From the NCBI GenBank assembly GCA_032207245.1, contig CM063498.1, forward strand, positions 95,739,870 through 95,803,869: a DNA stretch of 64,000 bases, written 5' to 3'. This document shows positions 49,764-59,697 of this stretch, in pieces. The translations under genes were made by a program, and so were the position numbers. Source of the stretch: Pardosa pseudoannulata. Taxonomy: Eukaryota; Arthropoda; Arachnida; Araneae; Lycosidae. The notes beneath the pieces are model-generated. The model did not search any database. It was not told the DNA's origin and saw only the letters and a program-made list of their open reading frames with translations. Numbering within the stretch: position 1 is the first letter of the stretch; every line of letters begins with the position of its first letter.

Positions 49764-50677
49764 CTAGCATATAACCCGTCATATGACGGGATCAGTAATT
49801 TTTTTAATTTTCCAGAATTGTAAAGTACCCTATGAAGCTGGTAAAAAAAAAATGGTTTTTTTTTTTTTTTTTGGCTGAGAATTATTTTGCAACAAAATAT
49901 TACCTTAAGAAAATTATTTACGTAATATCTAAGTTTAGTAATAAAACGTATGGAAATAATGCAGAAGATATTTAAATAATCTAAAATAAATGATTAAATG
50001 AGATGGTTAAAGGAATGACGTCATAATGCTAGAAAAAAATTGTTATTTTTAGCTATTTATTATGTGATAAATTGATACATTTAATCGCCTGCTCTTAAAA
50101 TGGGGCTTGATATAACTATGGTAATACGTGAATTTAATAAAATAAAAATAATAAAAATCATAAAAATTTGAAAAATGGTAAAAATTTATTTTTAAAATAA
50201 TAAAACTTTAAAAATAATAAAACAACTTTAGGAATAAGAATACAAAAGAAAAAGCAGAAATTATTAAATTAATTAAACATTTAGAAAAATTCGGCTATGT
50301 TGGGGGCAGAACCATCAACCCAAGAAGTACGACAATCAAATGGGAAAACACTCTACCCCATGTGCCAACTTACACGTGGTGAAGGAATGGTTAGAATATA
50401 TAAGTGTCAAGTAAAAACAGTCCAGAAATTTAAATATTGATCTTCGCCCTCGCCATCCTATCAATAATGAATTTAGTATAGAATAAGAGGGAGAATAAGG
50501 CTTGAAATAATAGCATTAAACGCTCGAAAAGAGGGGGATGAGGTGGATTTCGAACTCGCTTTGAATTTTGTTAACCCTAACTCATAAAAAATCCAATATG
50601 GATGCCTGTATCCATTCCAGGTACAACCGCTTCATAAATTCGAGGACAGACAACTTAGGCTATTATTATACAGGGGA
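49764..50677 (-). mobile_element. Helitron, non-autonomous, complete
   Basis: 5' end on the minus strand TCCCCTGTATAATAATAGCC (right edge, preceded by host A). 3' end is the perfect palindrome CCCGTCATATGACGGG, then TTATATG and CTAG at 49764-49767, followed by T. A block near 50290-50385 carries a tRNA-like stretch and looks like an older insertion. No Helitron protein is encoded, so it depended on a full-length relative. Confidence 0.82.
50290..50390 (-). mobile_element. tRNA-like SINE remnant inside a Helitron
   Basis: The minus strand reads TTGGCACATGGGGTAGAGTG (A-box-like), a 30-nt gap with ATTTGATTGTCGTACT, then GGTTGATGGTTCTGCCCCC (B-box-like). This head differs from the main SINE family. 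It is absent from the equivalent position of the Helitron at 48725. Confidence 0.4.
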
Positions 50678-50695
50678 TATTTATGAATAAGTAGA

Positions 50696-51012
50696 CTACC
50701 CGACAGACGGTGTTCTGTTTTAACGCTGTAAATCCAAAAATTGTAAAATGTTTTTAAATAACTGCCTATTGCGCTGAACACTATGCCACAGATACGCTGG
50801 CAATGAAGGGTTTCAAGCGGCATTATAATCATCTCAATAAGTCCGCAATTCTGGATTTTTAATAAAAAAAATCATTTTCTATTGGATGAAATTGTGAATC
50901 TAAACCATTCTCGAATCAACTTAATTGCATACACAAAATTTCATCAAAATCAGTCCAGCCGTTTAAGAGGAGTTCTACTACAAACATACTAACAGAAGAA
51001 TTTTATATATAA
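50696..51012 (-). mobile_element. second Helitron-type element
   Basis: The right edge on the minus strand is TTTATATATAAAATTCTTC, followed by AACGGCTGGACTGATTTTG, the conserved 5' segment of many arthropod Helitrons. The left end reads ACAGAACACCGTCTGTCGGG then TAG, so the CTAG terminus is mutated (GTAG at 50696-50699). About 320 bp. It is a different family from its left neighbour and abuts it within 20 bp. Confidence 0.6.
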
Positions 51013-51189
51013 ATATAATTATGAAAAATATACCTTGGAAATCAGTAATGCAGAAATCGAAAAAATAATCACTCTCCAGATAGCTTGAAATTCCCATACT
51101 AAACATTTATTTATCTATTATTTTTGTAGATCATTTATCATTTTTGTAGATTGAAATTGATATAAAATTTTATAAAAATATATTTTAAA
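51013..51189. other. AT-rich spacer
   Basis: No feature recognised. Confidence 0.4.
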
Positions 51190-51245
51190 AATGCAAATAA
51201 ATACAAATTATTAATAAGAAATGATTAAGTGACATGGTTAAAGGA

Positions 51246-51392
51246 ATTTTGCACACGAGGGCTAATGAGACCGGGGTCTACAGTTTAAAGCCGATTCCGA
51301 ACGGCTACAAACATCCATGCCAGCAGCGGGACTTGAACCCACGAACTCCGGTTCCGAAGAGCAGCGCTCTACCATTCGGCCATCATTCGGCA
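51246..51392 (-). mobile_element. tRNA-derived SINE copy nested in Helitron
   Basis: The minus strand head GCCGAATGATGGCCGAATGG and the box regions AGAGCGCTGCTCTTCGG and GGTTCAAGTCCC are followed by the body GTAGCCGTTCGGAATCGG. The tail stops at CCTCGTGTGCAAAA, so the last 40 bp with the CCAA tail are missing. Little-diverged, hence fairly young. Confidence 0.85.
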
Positions 51393-51455
51393 TTTATTAT
51401 GTAACAAATTGATAAATTTAATCGGCTACTCTTAATCGGAGAAAATAGGGCTTAA

Positions 51456-52092
51456 CCCTCCGAGTGAAACACACCGAGGAAAAAAAGTCTCCAAAAATAC
51501 GCCAAAGTTTTATTGTGTCAGTGACCAAAGTGTTCTATGATTTTTTACTTCACCCTTTGTCGACTAGATTGGAATACGGGAAACCCACCCTCGTTATTGT
51601 CCCTTTACTTCCGGTTATAAATAGATATATAAATAGATATTATAGATTGTTAATTTTTAATTCTTATAAAGCTCGTCGAGTTTCGAAGATCTTCCCATAA
51701 GAAACAATGGATTCTAAAAGTACAAATAAAAATATTCTTTAAGAGAATGATTTATATTTTTTTTACGAAAGTCATCCAAGCTATTTAAGTACTGCAATTA
51801 GAGATACATCCGTTACCGCAAACGAAATACTTCGAAATAGTGATTTACAAAGCCATGAAAAGCTATCAGCGTCTTTGTGCTTTAGGGAATAGGGATGCAT
51901 CCCTCGATAAATGTCAGTCAAAGAGTGCAGTTCTTAAACAATCGACCTGCCCCTCCTACCTCAAAACTCCATGGGGTAAAACACTGGCAAAAATGTACAA
52001 TACATCCATTTTCGGAACGTTTTTGGAGGTCGAAAATTGCTTTGAAGATATCATTGGTTTGGCGGAATTGTACGTGCGAACCGCTTAGAGGG
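51456..52092. mobile_element. piggyBac-like MITE, family C, nested in Helitron
   Basis: The 637-bp element lies between TTAA at 51452-51455 and 52093-52096. The ends are CCCTCCGAGTG and, inverted, CCCTCTAAGCG. The Helitron sequence reads straight through once the element and one TTAA are removed (GGGCTTAA/AATAATGG). Two frames, 51464-51700 and 51840-52088, have no transposase motifs. Confidence 0.85.
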
Positions 52093-52259
52093 TTAAAATA
52101 ATGGCATTAAATGCTAGAAAAGGGGGAAAGGTTGGGTTGCTCTATCCATTCCAGGTCCAATTGCTTCATAAATTCGAGGACAGACGGACAGATGACATAG
52201 GCTATTATTATATAAGGGATAGTCAGAATAAAAAAAATAAAAAACTTTCCAAAATTTAA

Positions 52260-52910
52260 TGTTTCTCCTTTTTCTAAAAAAGTATCTGTTACGACCGTAA
52301 ATAAGAAACATTCAATTGTTTATTTGATATAATTCGCTAATGGCACAATATTTACATGAAATGGAGAAACGGGAGAAATATGTCTTAAGCTGTACGCTTC
52401 AGTAAAAGCCACTCACTGCTTTTACTCCCGAAGGGAAGGTAAAAACTGCTTTTACTCACGAAGGAAGGTTTTTAAAAATGGGAATTCTTTTGTTCCGTGT
52501 CTGGAAAAACGGTCGTTTTGTGGTAATTAAAAATTCTGAGTTTCTAAAAGCAAATCAGACCTTTCTTTAAAATGAAATTTCTCGTCATATTAAAATAATT
52601 AGTTTCTTCCATTTCCTAATGGCACACGTATCCAATAAATTGATGAGGTAGAGCAATTTTTATAATTACAAAGTTATAATTAAAAAAATTAAATTAAGAA
52701 AGAGTACAAAGAGAATATTTTAAGACGAAAGTTCCATTCGAGTTATTTGCTTTTGTCTTTTCTATGTGTACAATATGAAATGGTTTTGGTTTAGATAAAA
52801 ATATTGGAATAGTTTATTATCTTTGAACTAAATGAACTGCCCAAAGGATAAAATCATTAAATACCATATAAACTTCAAATATTTAGAGTTAATTTTTTTT
52901 TTTTTTTTTT
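52260..52910 (+). repeat. repeat family R, copy 1
   Basis: Matches 54690-55170 and 58985-59697 in the same orientation. Shared words: CGTAAATRAGAAACATT, TTTACTCCCGAAGGGAAGGT, GGGAATTCTTTTRTTCC, GGTAATTAAAAATTCTG and ATATTAAAATAATTAGTTTC. No protein is encoded. Class unknown; the downstream part of R resembles the SINE body. Confidence 0.75.
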
Positions 52911-52971
52911 TTGTAGCAGTGACCAATTACCCTTTTCTGGAGTTTGTAAGGACAGATTGATGGCCAATTAA

Positions 52972-54098
52972 CCTTTTACAGGCAGAATTCAGATCCAGAT
53001 ATATTTTAAATTATTTTTTTTGCATATCTTGCCTTCTAATGCTTCAGTTAAGATATGTTAGTAATTTAATTGTGGAACAAAAATTTTCTTTTACGATTTT
53101 CATGATGTTTGCAATTGGGAACATTGGGCACTTCTGACTATACACTGGATTCACAGATTGAGTAGAATGAATGATGTATATATTAAATATTAAATAATAA
53201 AAAAAATAATTAGAATTAATTTAAAATTTATTTTTTAATTTAAGGACAGATATCAATAAAGTTTAAAAATTATAAATTTAAATGAAAATAACATTTTTTA
53301 AACAAATATCAAAAACATGAGTTTATACCTTTATGCCATGATATATTGCAAATCAATGGAGATGCAATTTCTTCTTGCACTCATTGCAATCTAATCTTGC
53401 ATTTAATGTGTACTGTGCACATCTACCTTGTGTTGTTTGTACAAGAAAATGGTCATCACTTTTTCTCTGTGAACTTTGGGTTCTGGTTGAGGCTCAACTT
53501 TCCTTGGTGCAATTTTTAGAAGAGCTGTTGTAACTTGTAGTTCACAGACAAGATACATTTAACACCATTCGAAATAATATCTGAGACGCGAACGCACTAG
53601 ACTGCTTATAGAATTGAAATGCCCTTTCATAAAATTAGGGAATTCCCCTTCATTTCCTACCCCTTTCAAGAAATGCTCTCCGTAGAGGAAATTACTTCGT
53701 CGAGTATAGAGGCAACAGTCCATTGTTCCCAATTGGGAACATCAATAATTAATAAATTATTCCAGGTACGTTTCTGATTATTAATGTCGAATTTCCTATT
53801 TTTTAAATAAATTAAAGTTCTTTTAAGGATACCAATCGAATTTTAGAAATATTAGATGGTTTTTTACATTTATGTGAATTTTTAATATGTGCTCTATAGT
53901 AAATGATGAAAAGGGTTATTTTTATGATTTTTTATACTAATTTTTCTATTAATCTTAGAAGTATAGCTTTTATTTTATAAAATTGAGTAGTCCTCTTACT
54001 ACATTTGCTAATTTTTTGGTATCAATATTGATGAAATTTAATTTTAAATAATTTTATTAATATTATGTTCCCTTTTGGGAACAATGGACTGTTAAAGG
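52972..54098 (-). mobile_element. piggyBac element with decayed transposase, inserted in a SINE
   Basis: Flanked by TTAA (52968-52971 and 54099-54102). The ends are CCTTTTACAGGC and, inverted, CCTTTAACAGTCC. Subterminal GTTCCCAATTGGGAAC (53725-53740) and GTTCCCTTTTGGGAAC (54067-54082), each beside CAATGGACTGTT or its complement, give further inverted repeats. On the minus strand near 53340-53560 a frame reads DDHFLVQTTQGRCAQ and LDCNECKKKLHLH followed by a stop and FAIYH. This is the Cys-rich C-terminal domain of piggyBac transposases with the final Cys codon changed to TGA. The catalytic core is gone. Confidence 0.8.
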
Positions 54099-54102
54099 TT
54101 AA

Positions 54103-54250
54103 GTAAGGCACTGATCTTCGATACCGGAGTTGAAGGATTCGAATTTTACTGCTGGCATGGATGCTCGAAATCGACTTTAAGCAGTACGTCCTCGAATAGC
54201 AGTAGATCGTATAGAAGAGTAGACCATAGTGCTCCAAACCAACCAACAAA
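54103..54250 (+). mobile_element. tRNA-derived SINE copy, right part
   Basis: After the piggyBac TTAA the sequence reads GTAAGGCACTGATCTTCG, ATACCGGAGTTGAAGGATTC, then the SINE body and the tail AGTGCTCCAAACCAACCAAC. Left of the piggyBac element GATGGCCAATTAA (52958-52971) fits the SINE head GATGGCCGAATGGTTAA, so the element split this SINE at its A box. Confidence 0.75.
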
Positions 54251-54254
54251 ACAA

Positions 54255-54400
54255 CCGAAATTTGTAAATTCTCAATTTACTGTTGACATGGATATTTGTC
54301 GGCTGATTGTCTTGAAACAGAAAACTGTAGCTAAACTATTCATTGTGTACCAGGAAGTCCACCACAGAGCTTTAAATCAAACTGCAGACAGACGTGCAAC
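54255..54400 (+). mobile_element. degenerate SINE fragment
   Basis: GTTGACATGGATATTTGTCGG, AAAACTGTAGC and CCACAGAGCTTTAAATCAAA follow the SINE order at low identity, immediately after the better copy. Confidence 0.4.
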
Positions 54401-54689
54401 AGTTAAATATGAAAGCTGTTGTACGCCGGATCCGGTTTGAGTTTTGTTACTAAATTTTTGTAGTCACTAGACATAGATTTTATATAGTAAACGCATTAAA
54501 ATCAGAAAAAGTCAAAATCGGCTGTTAAAAATCCAATTTGAATTCAATTTTGATTTTTAACAAGTATAATTTATACATAAAGGCAAGAAGTAAAAACCGC
54601 ATACCTTAACTTAATGCTAAAATTGTATTCAGAATATAAAATATAAAAATATAAACTTTGGAATAATACATATTATACCGTGCTTTCAA

Positions 54690-55885
54690 AAGGTCTCTTT
54701 AAAATTGAGAAACATTCTATCGTCTAATTATTATCATGCGCTAATAGCTAAATATTTAATCCAAATTTTAAATAATTCGTCAGCATTACGCTCCAGTAAA
54801 ACCGATTCACAAGCATTTACTCCCGAAGGGTGGGTATTTTTCAAAATAGAAATTCTTTTGTTCTAAGTTTGTAAAAATAGTCGTTTCTCGGTAATTAAAA
54901 ATTTTGCCGTTAAAAAAGAAGCGATTCAAGAGTTTCTTGAGAATGAAAATTTTTCGTGATATTAAAATAATTAGTTTCTATGATTTCCTCGAGGCACAAA
55001 CACCTGATAAACTGATTAGATTGAATAATTTTTACAGTAACAAAATTATATATAAAACCTTTATGCAGTTAAATTTATCCAAAGAGCACAATGGATCTAT
55101 TTTAAGACAAAAGATTTGTTCAAGTTCCCAATTTCACCTTTTCTTCATGTAAAATGTGTAATACTTTTAGTTTATGATAATATATAAGGAAAAATCTAAT
55201 AGCTAATTCAATATCTCAGTGATTTTATATTTAAATACTGGATAAAGTTCAGCACATTTGAGTTATATAAATTACAAAGCTGACGTAGGTAGTGGTCCAT
55301 ACGAAATTTTTAGTTTTATTTTTCTTTGACAACTTGACGGTCGACAGACAACACGCGTTCTTTTTTAAGAGTCCATGAATGCACATTTCATTGTTGGCAT
55401 GAATATTTGTAGCCATAAGGAATCACTTTTACGCAGTAGCTTCAGATATAATTTACCCTATGGTAACAAACATTTTCACAGTAAGGACTATAATAAAAGA
55501 TCTCAGAGTTCATTGAAACTGTTTTTTAGTTTCTGATAATATATAAGGAAAAATCTAATAGATAATTCAATATCTCAGGGATTTTATATTTAAATACTGG
55601 ATAAAGTTCAGCACATTTGAGTTATATAAAGTACAAAGCTGACGTAGGTAGTGGTCCATACGAAATTTTTAGTTTTATTTTTCTTTGACAACTTGACGGT
55701 CGACGAATAACACGCGTGCTTTTTTAAGAGTCCATGAATGCACATTTCATTGTTGGCATGAATATTTGTAGCCATGAGGAATCACTTTTATGCAGTAGCT
55801 CCAGATATAATTTACCTTATGGTAGCAAACATTTTTACAATAAGGACTATAATAAAAGATCTCAAGGTTCATTGAAACTGTTTTT
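54690..55885 (+). repeat. repeat family R, copy 2, with a 359-bp tandem duplication
   Basis: R words (TTTACTCCCGAAGGG, ATATTAAAATAATTAGTTTC, GATTTCCTCGAGGCACAA) occupy 54690-55170. From about 55168 a 359-bp unit occurs twice (55168-55526, 55527-55885): TAGGTAGTGGTCC moves from 55286 to 55645. The two units differ at a few percent of positions. Each contains TTCATTGTTGGCATGAATAT and TTTGTAGCCATRAGGAATCAC, diverged SINE-body words. Confidence 0.85.
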
Positions 55886-56040
55886 CACTTCCTTGTATGA
55901 TGTGAAGGAATTACTGTAACCACGAAAAATTTCAGTGTTCGGATTTCAACGTAAATAACTAATTTTGACCATTATTAATACAATGATTCTCAAACGTTAT
56001 ACCCCACTGAACCCGTTTCTTACCACAGACGTAGCAATGG

Positions 56041-56231
56041 GCCGAACGATGGCCGAATGGTTAAGGTATTGACCTTCGGAACTGGAGTTCGTCGATTCGA
56101 GTCCCACTGGGGCATGGATGTTCGTAGCCGTTCGGAATCGGCTTTAAGCTGTAGATCCCGGTCTCATTAGTCCTCGTGTTGCAAAAAAGTAAACTGTAGT
56201 GCTCCCAACCAACCGTACATACGCAACCGTT
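56041..56231 (+). mobile_element. tRNA-derived SINE copy, full length
   Basis: The head GCCGAACGATGGCCGAATGG and TTAAGGTATTGACC, the B box CGATTCGAGTCCC, body GTAGCCGTTCGGAATCGGC and tail AGTGCTCCCAACCAACC are all present. The flanks GTAGCAATGG and ATAGCAACGG suggest a roughly 9-10-bp target duplication with one or two changes. The head order GGCCGAATGGTTAAGG is that of a tRNA-Ser/Leu-type ancestor (inference). Confidence 0.9.
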
Positions 56232-56570
56232 ATAGCAACGGAACTCCGAATAAATATTACTTAATCAAAAACAAAACGTCTATTATTTATCACTGATTAA
56301 ACAAAGAATAAAAATTAAATAAGATGAAGTATAGAAGGGCAGATAATACTTACAAAAATGACTTGGACGGAAGATTTTTTGAATGAAAAAAAAATGTATC
56401 AATAGGATAAATGTTTTTATTTTTGACTGTCATATTTTTTTTAAAGTTTTATCCGCTTATCATACTCTGCATTCAACATAGTCTGGTGTTTAGTTTTCAG
56501 TAATATATATATAGAAAAGTCAGTTTCTTAAATATAGATCGTTGCAAATGATAACAGCACACAGCCTTTT

Positions 56571-56621
56571 AAGATAGTAATATATACACTAGTCTCTTTG
56601 CACCCAGACTTCGGTCTGGGT
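56571..56621 (-). mobile_element. Helitron-type 3' terminus with 8-bp stem
   Basis: On the minus strand ACCCAGAC, a CGAA loop, GTCTGGGT, then GCAAAGAGA and CTAG (56589-56592) followed by T. The same TTTGCACC context occurs at the Helitron end at 38140. The element should extend to the right, towards or across the exon at 56708, but its 5' end was not found. Confidence 0.6.
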
Positions 56622-56707
56622 ATTAAAATTTTCAGATTAAAGTCTTAGATCCACTACTATAGATAAACAAATTTATAAAAATATTAAATAAAATCATTTG
56701 TTTGCAG

Positions 56708-56797
56708 ATTGTTGACGAATGGGATAGTTTATTAGCAACAGACAATCCCAGTTATAAATATGGACGTGCACAGTATTACACTGGGACCACAGCGTAA
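56708..56797 (+). CDS. putative last coding exon with NPxY-type tail
   Basis: A 3' splice site TTTGTTTGCAG ends at 56707. From there a frame encodes IVDEWDSLLATDNPSYKYGR followed by AQYYTGTTA and TAA. Amino-acid usage (Trp, Asp, Pro, Gly, few Lys/Ile/Asn) and G+C content differ from the surrounding AT-rich DNA, which argues for real coding sequence. NPSY fits the NPxY motif bound by PTB domains and endocytic adaptors. WD followed by NPxY loosely recalls integrin beta tails, but spacing differs and I do not assign the family. The reading phase at the splice is assumed to be 0. Preceding exons were not found. Confidence 0.5.
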   Translation: MVDEWDSLLATDNPSYKYGRAQYYTGTTA

Positions 56798-57499
56798 TTA
56801 TGCTAAATTCCAAGACTTTCTGTACCACAGGAGTCAATTTTTAACATGTTATGGATGTGTATGCATGTAATGTTTTTCCTGTGAAAATTTATTTGAAATA
56901 GATTTTTTTCCTTAAATTTCGTTTTTATAAATATTCCTTATTTCCTTAAATTTCGTGCTTAAGATTCAAAGATTTTTTTTTATTACATACCCAAATTTAT
57001 GCTTCCTTTCTTTGTAGAATTGAGGTTCTTTTTACGATGTACTGACTGGAGTACCAAGAAATGGTTAAAATAAGTTTTTTTGATTTTTTAATTCCTTATA
57101 AAGAATTGAATTTATTATCTCTATTAAGCAGACTCAAAATACATAAGACATACGAAACTTTATGTTAGTTACTTTATGTTACAGAACCTTTCAATTACTT
57201 ACAGAGAATGTAACGTTGATAAATGCTCGAGTCAAACTTTGATTGAATTTTGAAAAATCGTAAAAAAAATATGTTGTTACATTCAAATATTACTCGTATA
57301 GATTGTCTTTCTCCGTGATAAATTGGGAGGAAGAAGTTTTAACCTCGGTAGAGAACATTTGACGATATCAAAGAATTTGGAAACTACACAGACTTTTCAG
57401 ATAGTAATATATACATTTTTTTTCGAACACCACCAGAATTCTGACATTGAGACTGATTTTTAAGTGTTAATTTTGAACAGTTGACATCGGTTCAATAAA
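56798..57499 (+). other. possible 3' UTR of the putative last exon
   Basis: AT-rich, no frame. An AATAAA occurs at 57494-57499, which could be the polyadenylation signal; in DNA this AT-rich such a hexamer is also expected by chance. Confidence 0.35.
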
Positions 57500-58984
57500 A
57501 TATTCATACGATTCCGAAGAAAAATAATGAGGTTTTTGCTTATGGATTTATGATTCAATATTGTTTCTTTAAATTTTCTTGTTGCTCATTAAAGAAGTTT
57601 GCCCCATTAAATCGCTTAGAGAGTAAATGGTGTTTGAAAATTTCTCAAAGAATCACTGGAGGGTTTTTGCGAAACACATTTTGAGAAAAGCTACCTTAAT
57701 ACCTTTTGAAAATTACCGTGTTATGCCTTTACGTATGTACAAGAGAACTGTAATAATGAAGCTTAATATATTTAATTTGATGTCCCTGAGCACATCATGA
57801 CTAGTTTTATCGTGACAATCTGTTTGTACTTATGCACGTTTCCCCCGTATTTCAAAACTCGTTAGACCTAGAAAGTTGAAATGTTATATTCAGGAACTGT
57901 TACAACATCAAGTTTTCCCCTTTCCCTTTGATCGCAATCAGCACTGTATATAGTAACAAATTTCATTATTACGAATATTAGTGGATTCGATTTTCGATAA
58001 TAAAACTCAAATATTAATTAATGATTGTTTCTACAGTATTTTCACATATGAAATCATATAGAAATGAAAAATTTTTAAAAATATACAAAAGAAGTTTTTT
58101 TTTGCATATTTATAAAATTATTTTAAACTTTTTATTTGCACAAAAAACTAGGTAATTTTTTATACTTACCTCTAACATTGTGAGATAAAATTCAGCAATC
58201 TAAAAGTCGTTTTGGGGGGTTACATTTACATCTCGAACACCAAAAAATGTAATAAAGCTAGTTTTATTACAAATATTAAAATTTATTAGAAGTCATTCAC
58301 ATACAGGTTACAATAATTATTTTCTTAAAATTTTTCATATATTATTTTATAAAAACAAATGTAGTCTAAAAAATAGCTCTTAGATTTAAACTATTGATTC
58401 ATTATACTACCATTAATTATGTAAATTATCTTTCATTAGTTTCATATTGCTGTAATAAACACTTTCTTCATTATGACGTTAATTTTTAGTAATAAATTGT
58501 TTAATGTTTAAAAACGATTTAGCACTATTATCAACAGCTTCTCAGAAAATGAATCTAAAATGCTTTTTTACAGTTAATTTTCCCAATATGTGAACTGCAG
58601 CAACTTAAAAAATATCCATCTGTGTATGCTGGAATCGAACTGAAATCAACAGCAAAACCTATTTTTTCTTTAGAATAAAAACTAAAATTAAAAAAATTCA
58701 TTTACAAATCAAATGAATGCATTTAAACTATAATTTATGGTTATTAAACTGCAACTTTTGGTTTGTTAATGGAAAAGAAAATTATCATAACTTAACAAAA
58801 ATATTATAACTATGTCATAGTTGTAAAAACAAAAACTAATTTAGAAACTTACAATATAGATTTTTAAATAAATCAATAAAAGAAATTTAAAATTTTTTAC
58901 GGTAAACCTTCATTTAACACAGTCGGATACCTTAAAATACATTCAGGTTATCGAAAATGAAAACCAAAATTTCAGAATGATTAA
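57500..58984. other. AT-rich stretch, nothing recognised
   Basis: No feature recognised. Confidence 0.5.
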
Positions 58985-59697
58985 TAATCTTCAGTCTTCT
59001 AAAAATATCTGTTTTTGATCCGTAAATGAGAAACATTTAATTGTCTGTTTAATATCACGAGCTAATAGCAAAATATTTACTTCGAGTGGTGAAAGGGGGG
59101 GAATATTGCATCAGCATTACGCTCCAATAAAATCCAATCATTGTATTTACTCCCGAAGGGAAGGTATTTCTGAAAATGGGAATTCTTTTATTCCATGTCT
59201 GTAAAAATAGTCGGTAATTAAAAATTCTGTAGGAAAAAAAGGAAGTGATTCAGAAATTTCTTTAGAATGAAAAATTTTCATCATATTAAAATAATTAGTT
59301 TCTGTGATTTCCTCGAGCCACAAGTACCCGATAAGCTGATTAGGTTTACCCATTTTTACAATTACAAGTTATAAAAAACTTTTTAGCATTTAAACTAAGT
59401 TATAGAATACAAAGAAGCTATTTAAAACAAAAGGCTCATTCCAGTGCTTTAGATATTGCTGCTCCCAGTGCAAAATGTGGAATACTCATGGTTTCTAGTG
59501 AAATAATAGAAAATTTATAATATCTTAACTAAAGCAATTCCTCATTGATGTGACATTTAAATAACAGATAAATTCCACGCAGTTAAATTTCACAGATTCT
59601 ACAATGGAGAGATAAAAGGCAATACTTGTTCATATGAATTTTATAGTTTATTAATAATCGTTATCTAGATGAACTTTACAAAAGAGTCAATGAGCTC
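58985..59697 (+). repeat. repeat family R, copy 3 (left half), host of an LTR insertion
   Basis: Matches R copy 1 and copy 2 in order (CGTAAATGAGAAACATT, TTTACTCCCGAAGGGAAGGT, GATTTCCTCGAGCCACAA). The last 240 bp match 62871-63110 (GTGGAATA, CTAAAGCAATTCCTCA, GAGATAAAAGGCARTACTTG). It ends in AGCTC at 59693-59697, the LTR target site, and its continuation is found at 62631. Confidence 0.8.

Larger units (their letters stand above)
51190..52219 (-). mobile_element. Helitron copy broken by two insertions
   Basis: The same body as the Helitron at 48725 is present in three pieces: 51200-51245, 51393-51455 and 52093-52219. It ends at the right edge as TCCCTTATATAATAATAGCC on the minus strand (52219), the best-preserved 5' terminus of this family. 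Gaps are filled by a SINE and a piggyBac-like MITE. The 3' hairpin end is missing. Confidence 0.75.

Noticed and set aside
57494..57499. AATAAA as proof of a gene end
   Set aside because: Such hexamers are expected by chance in DNA this AT-rich; it is mentioned only as a possible signal.
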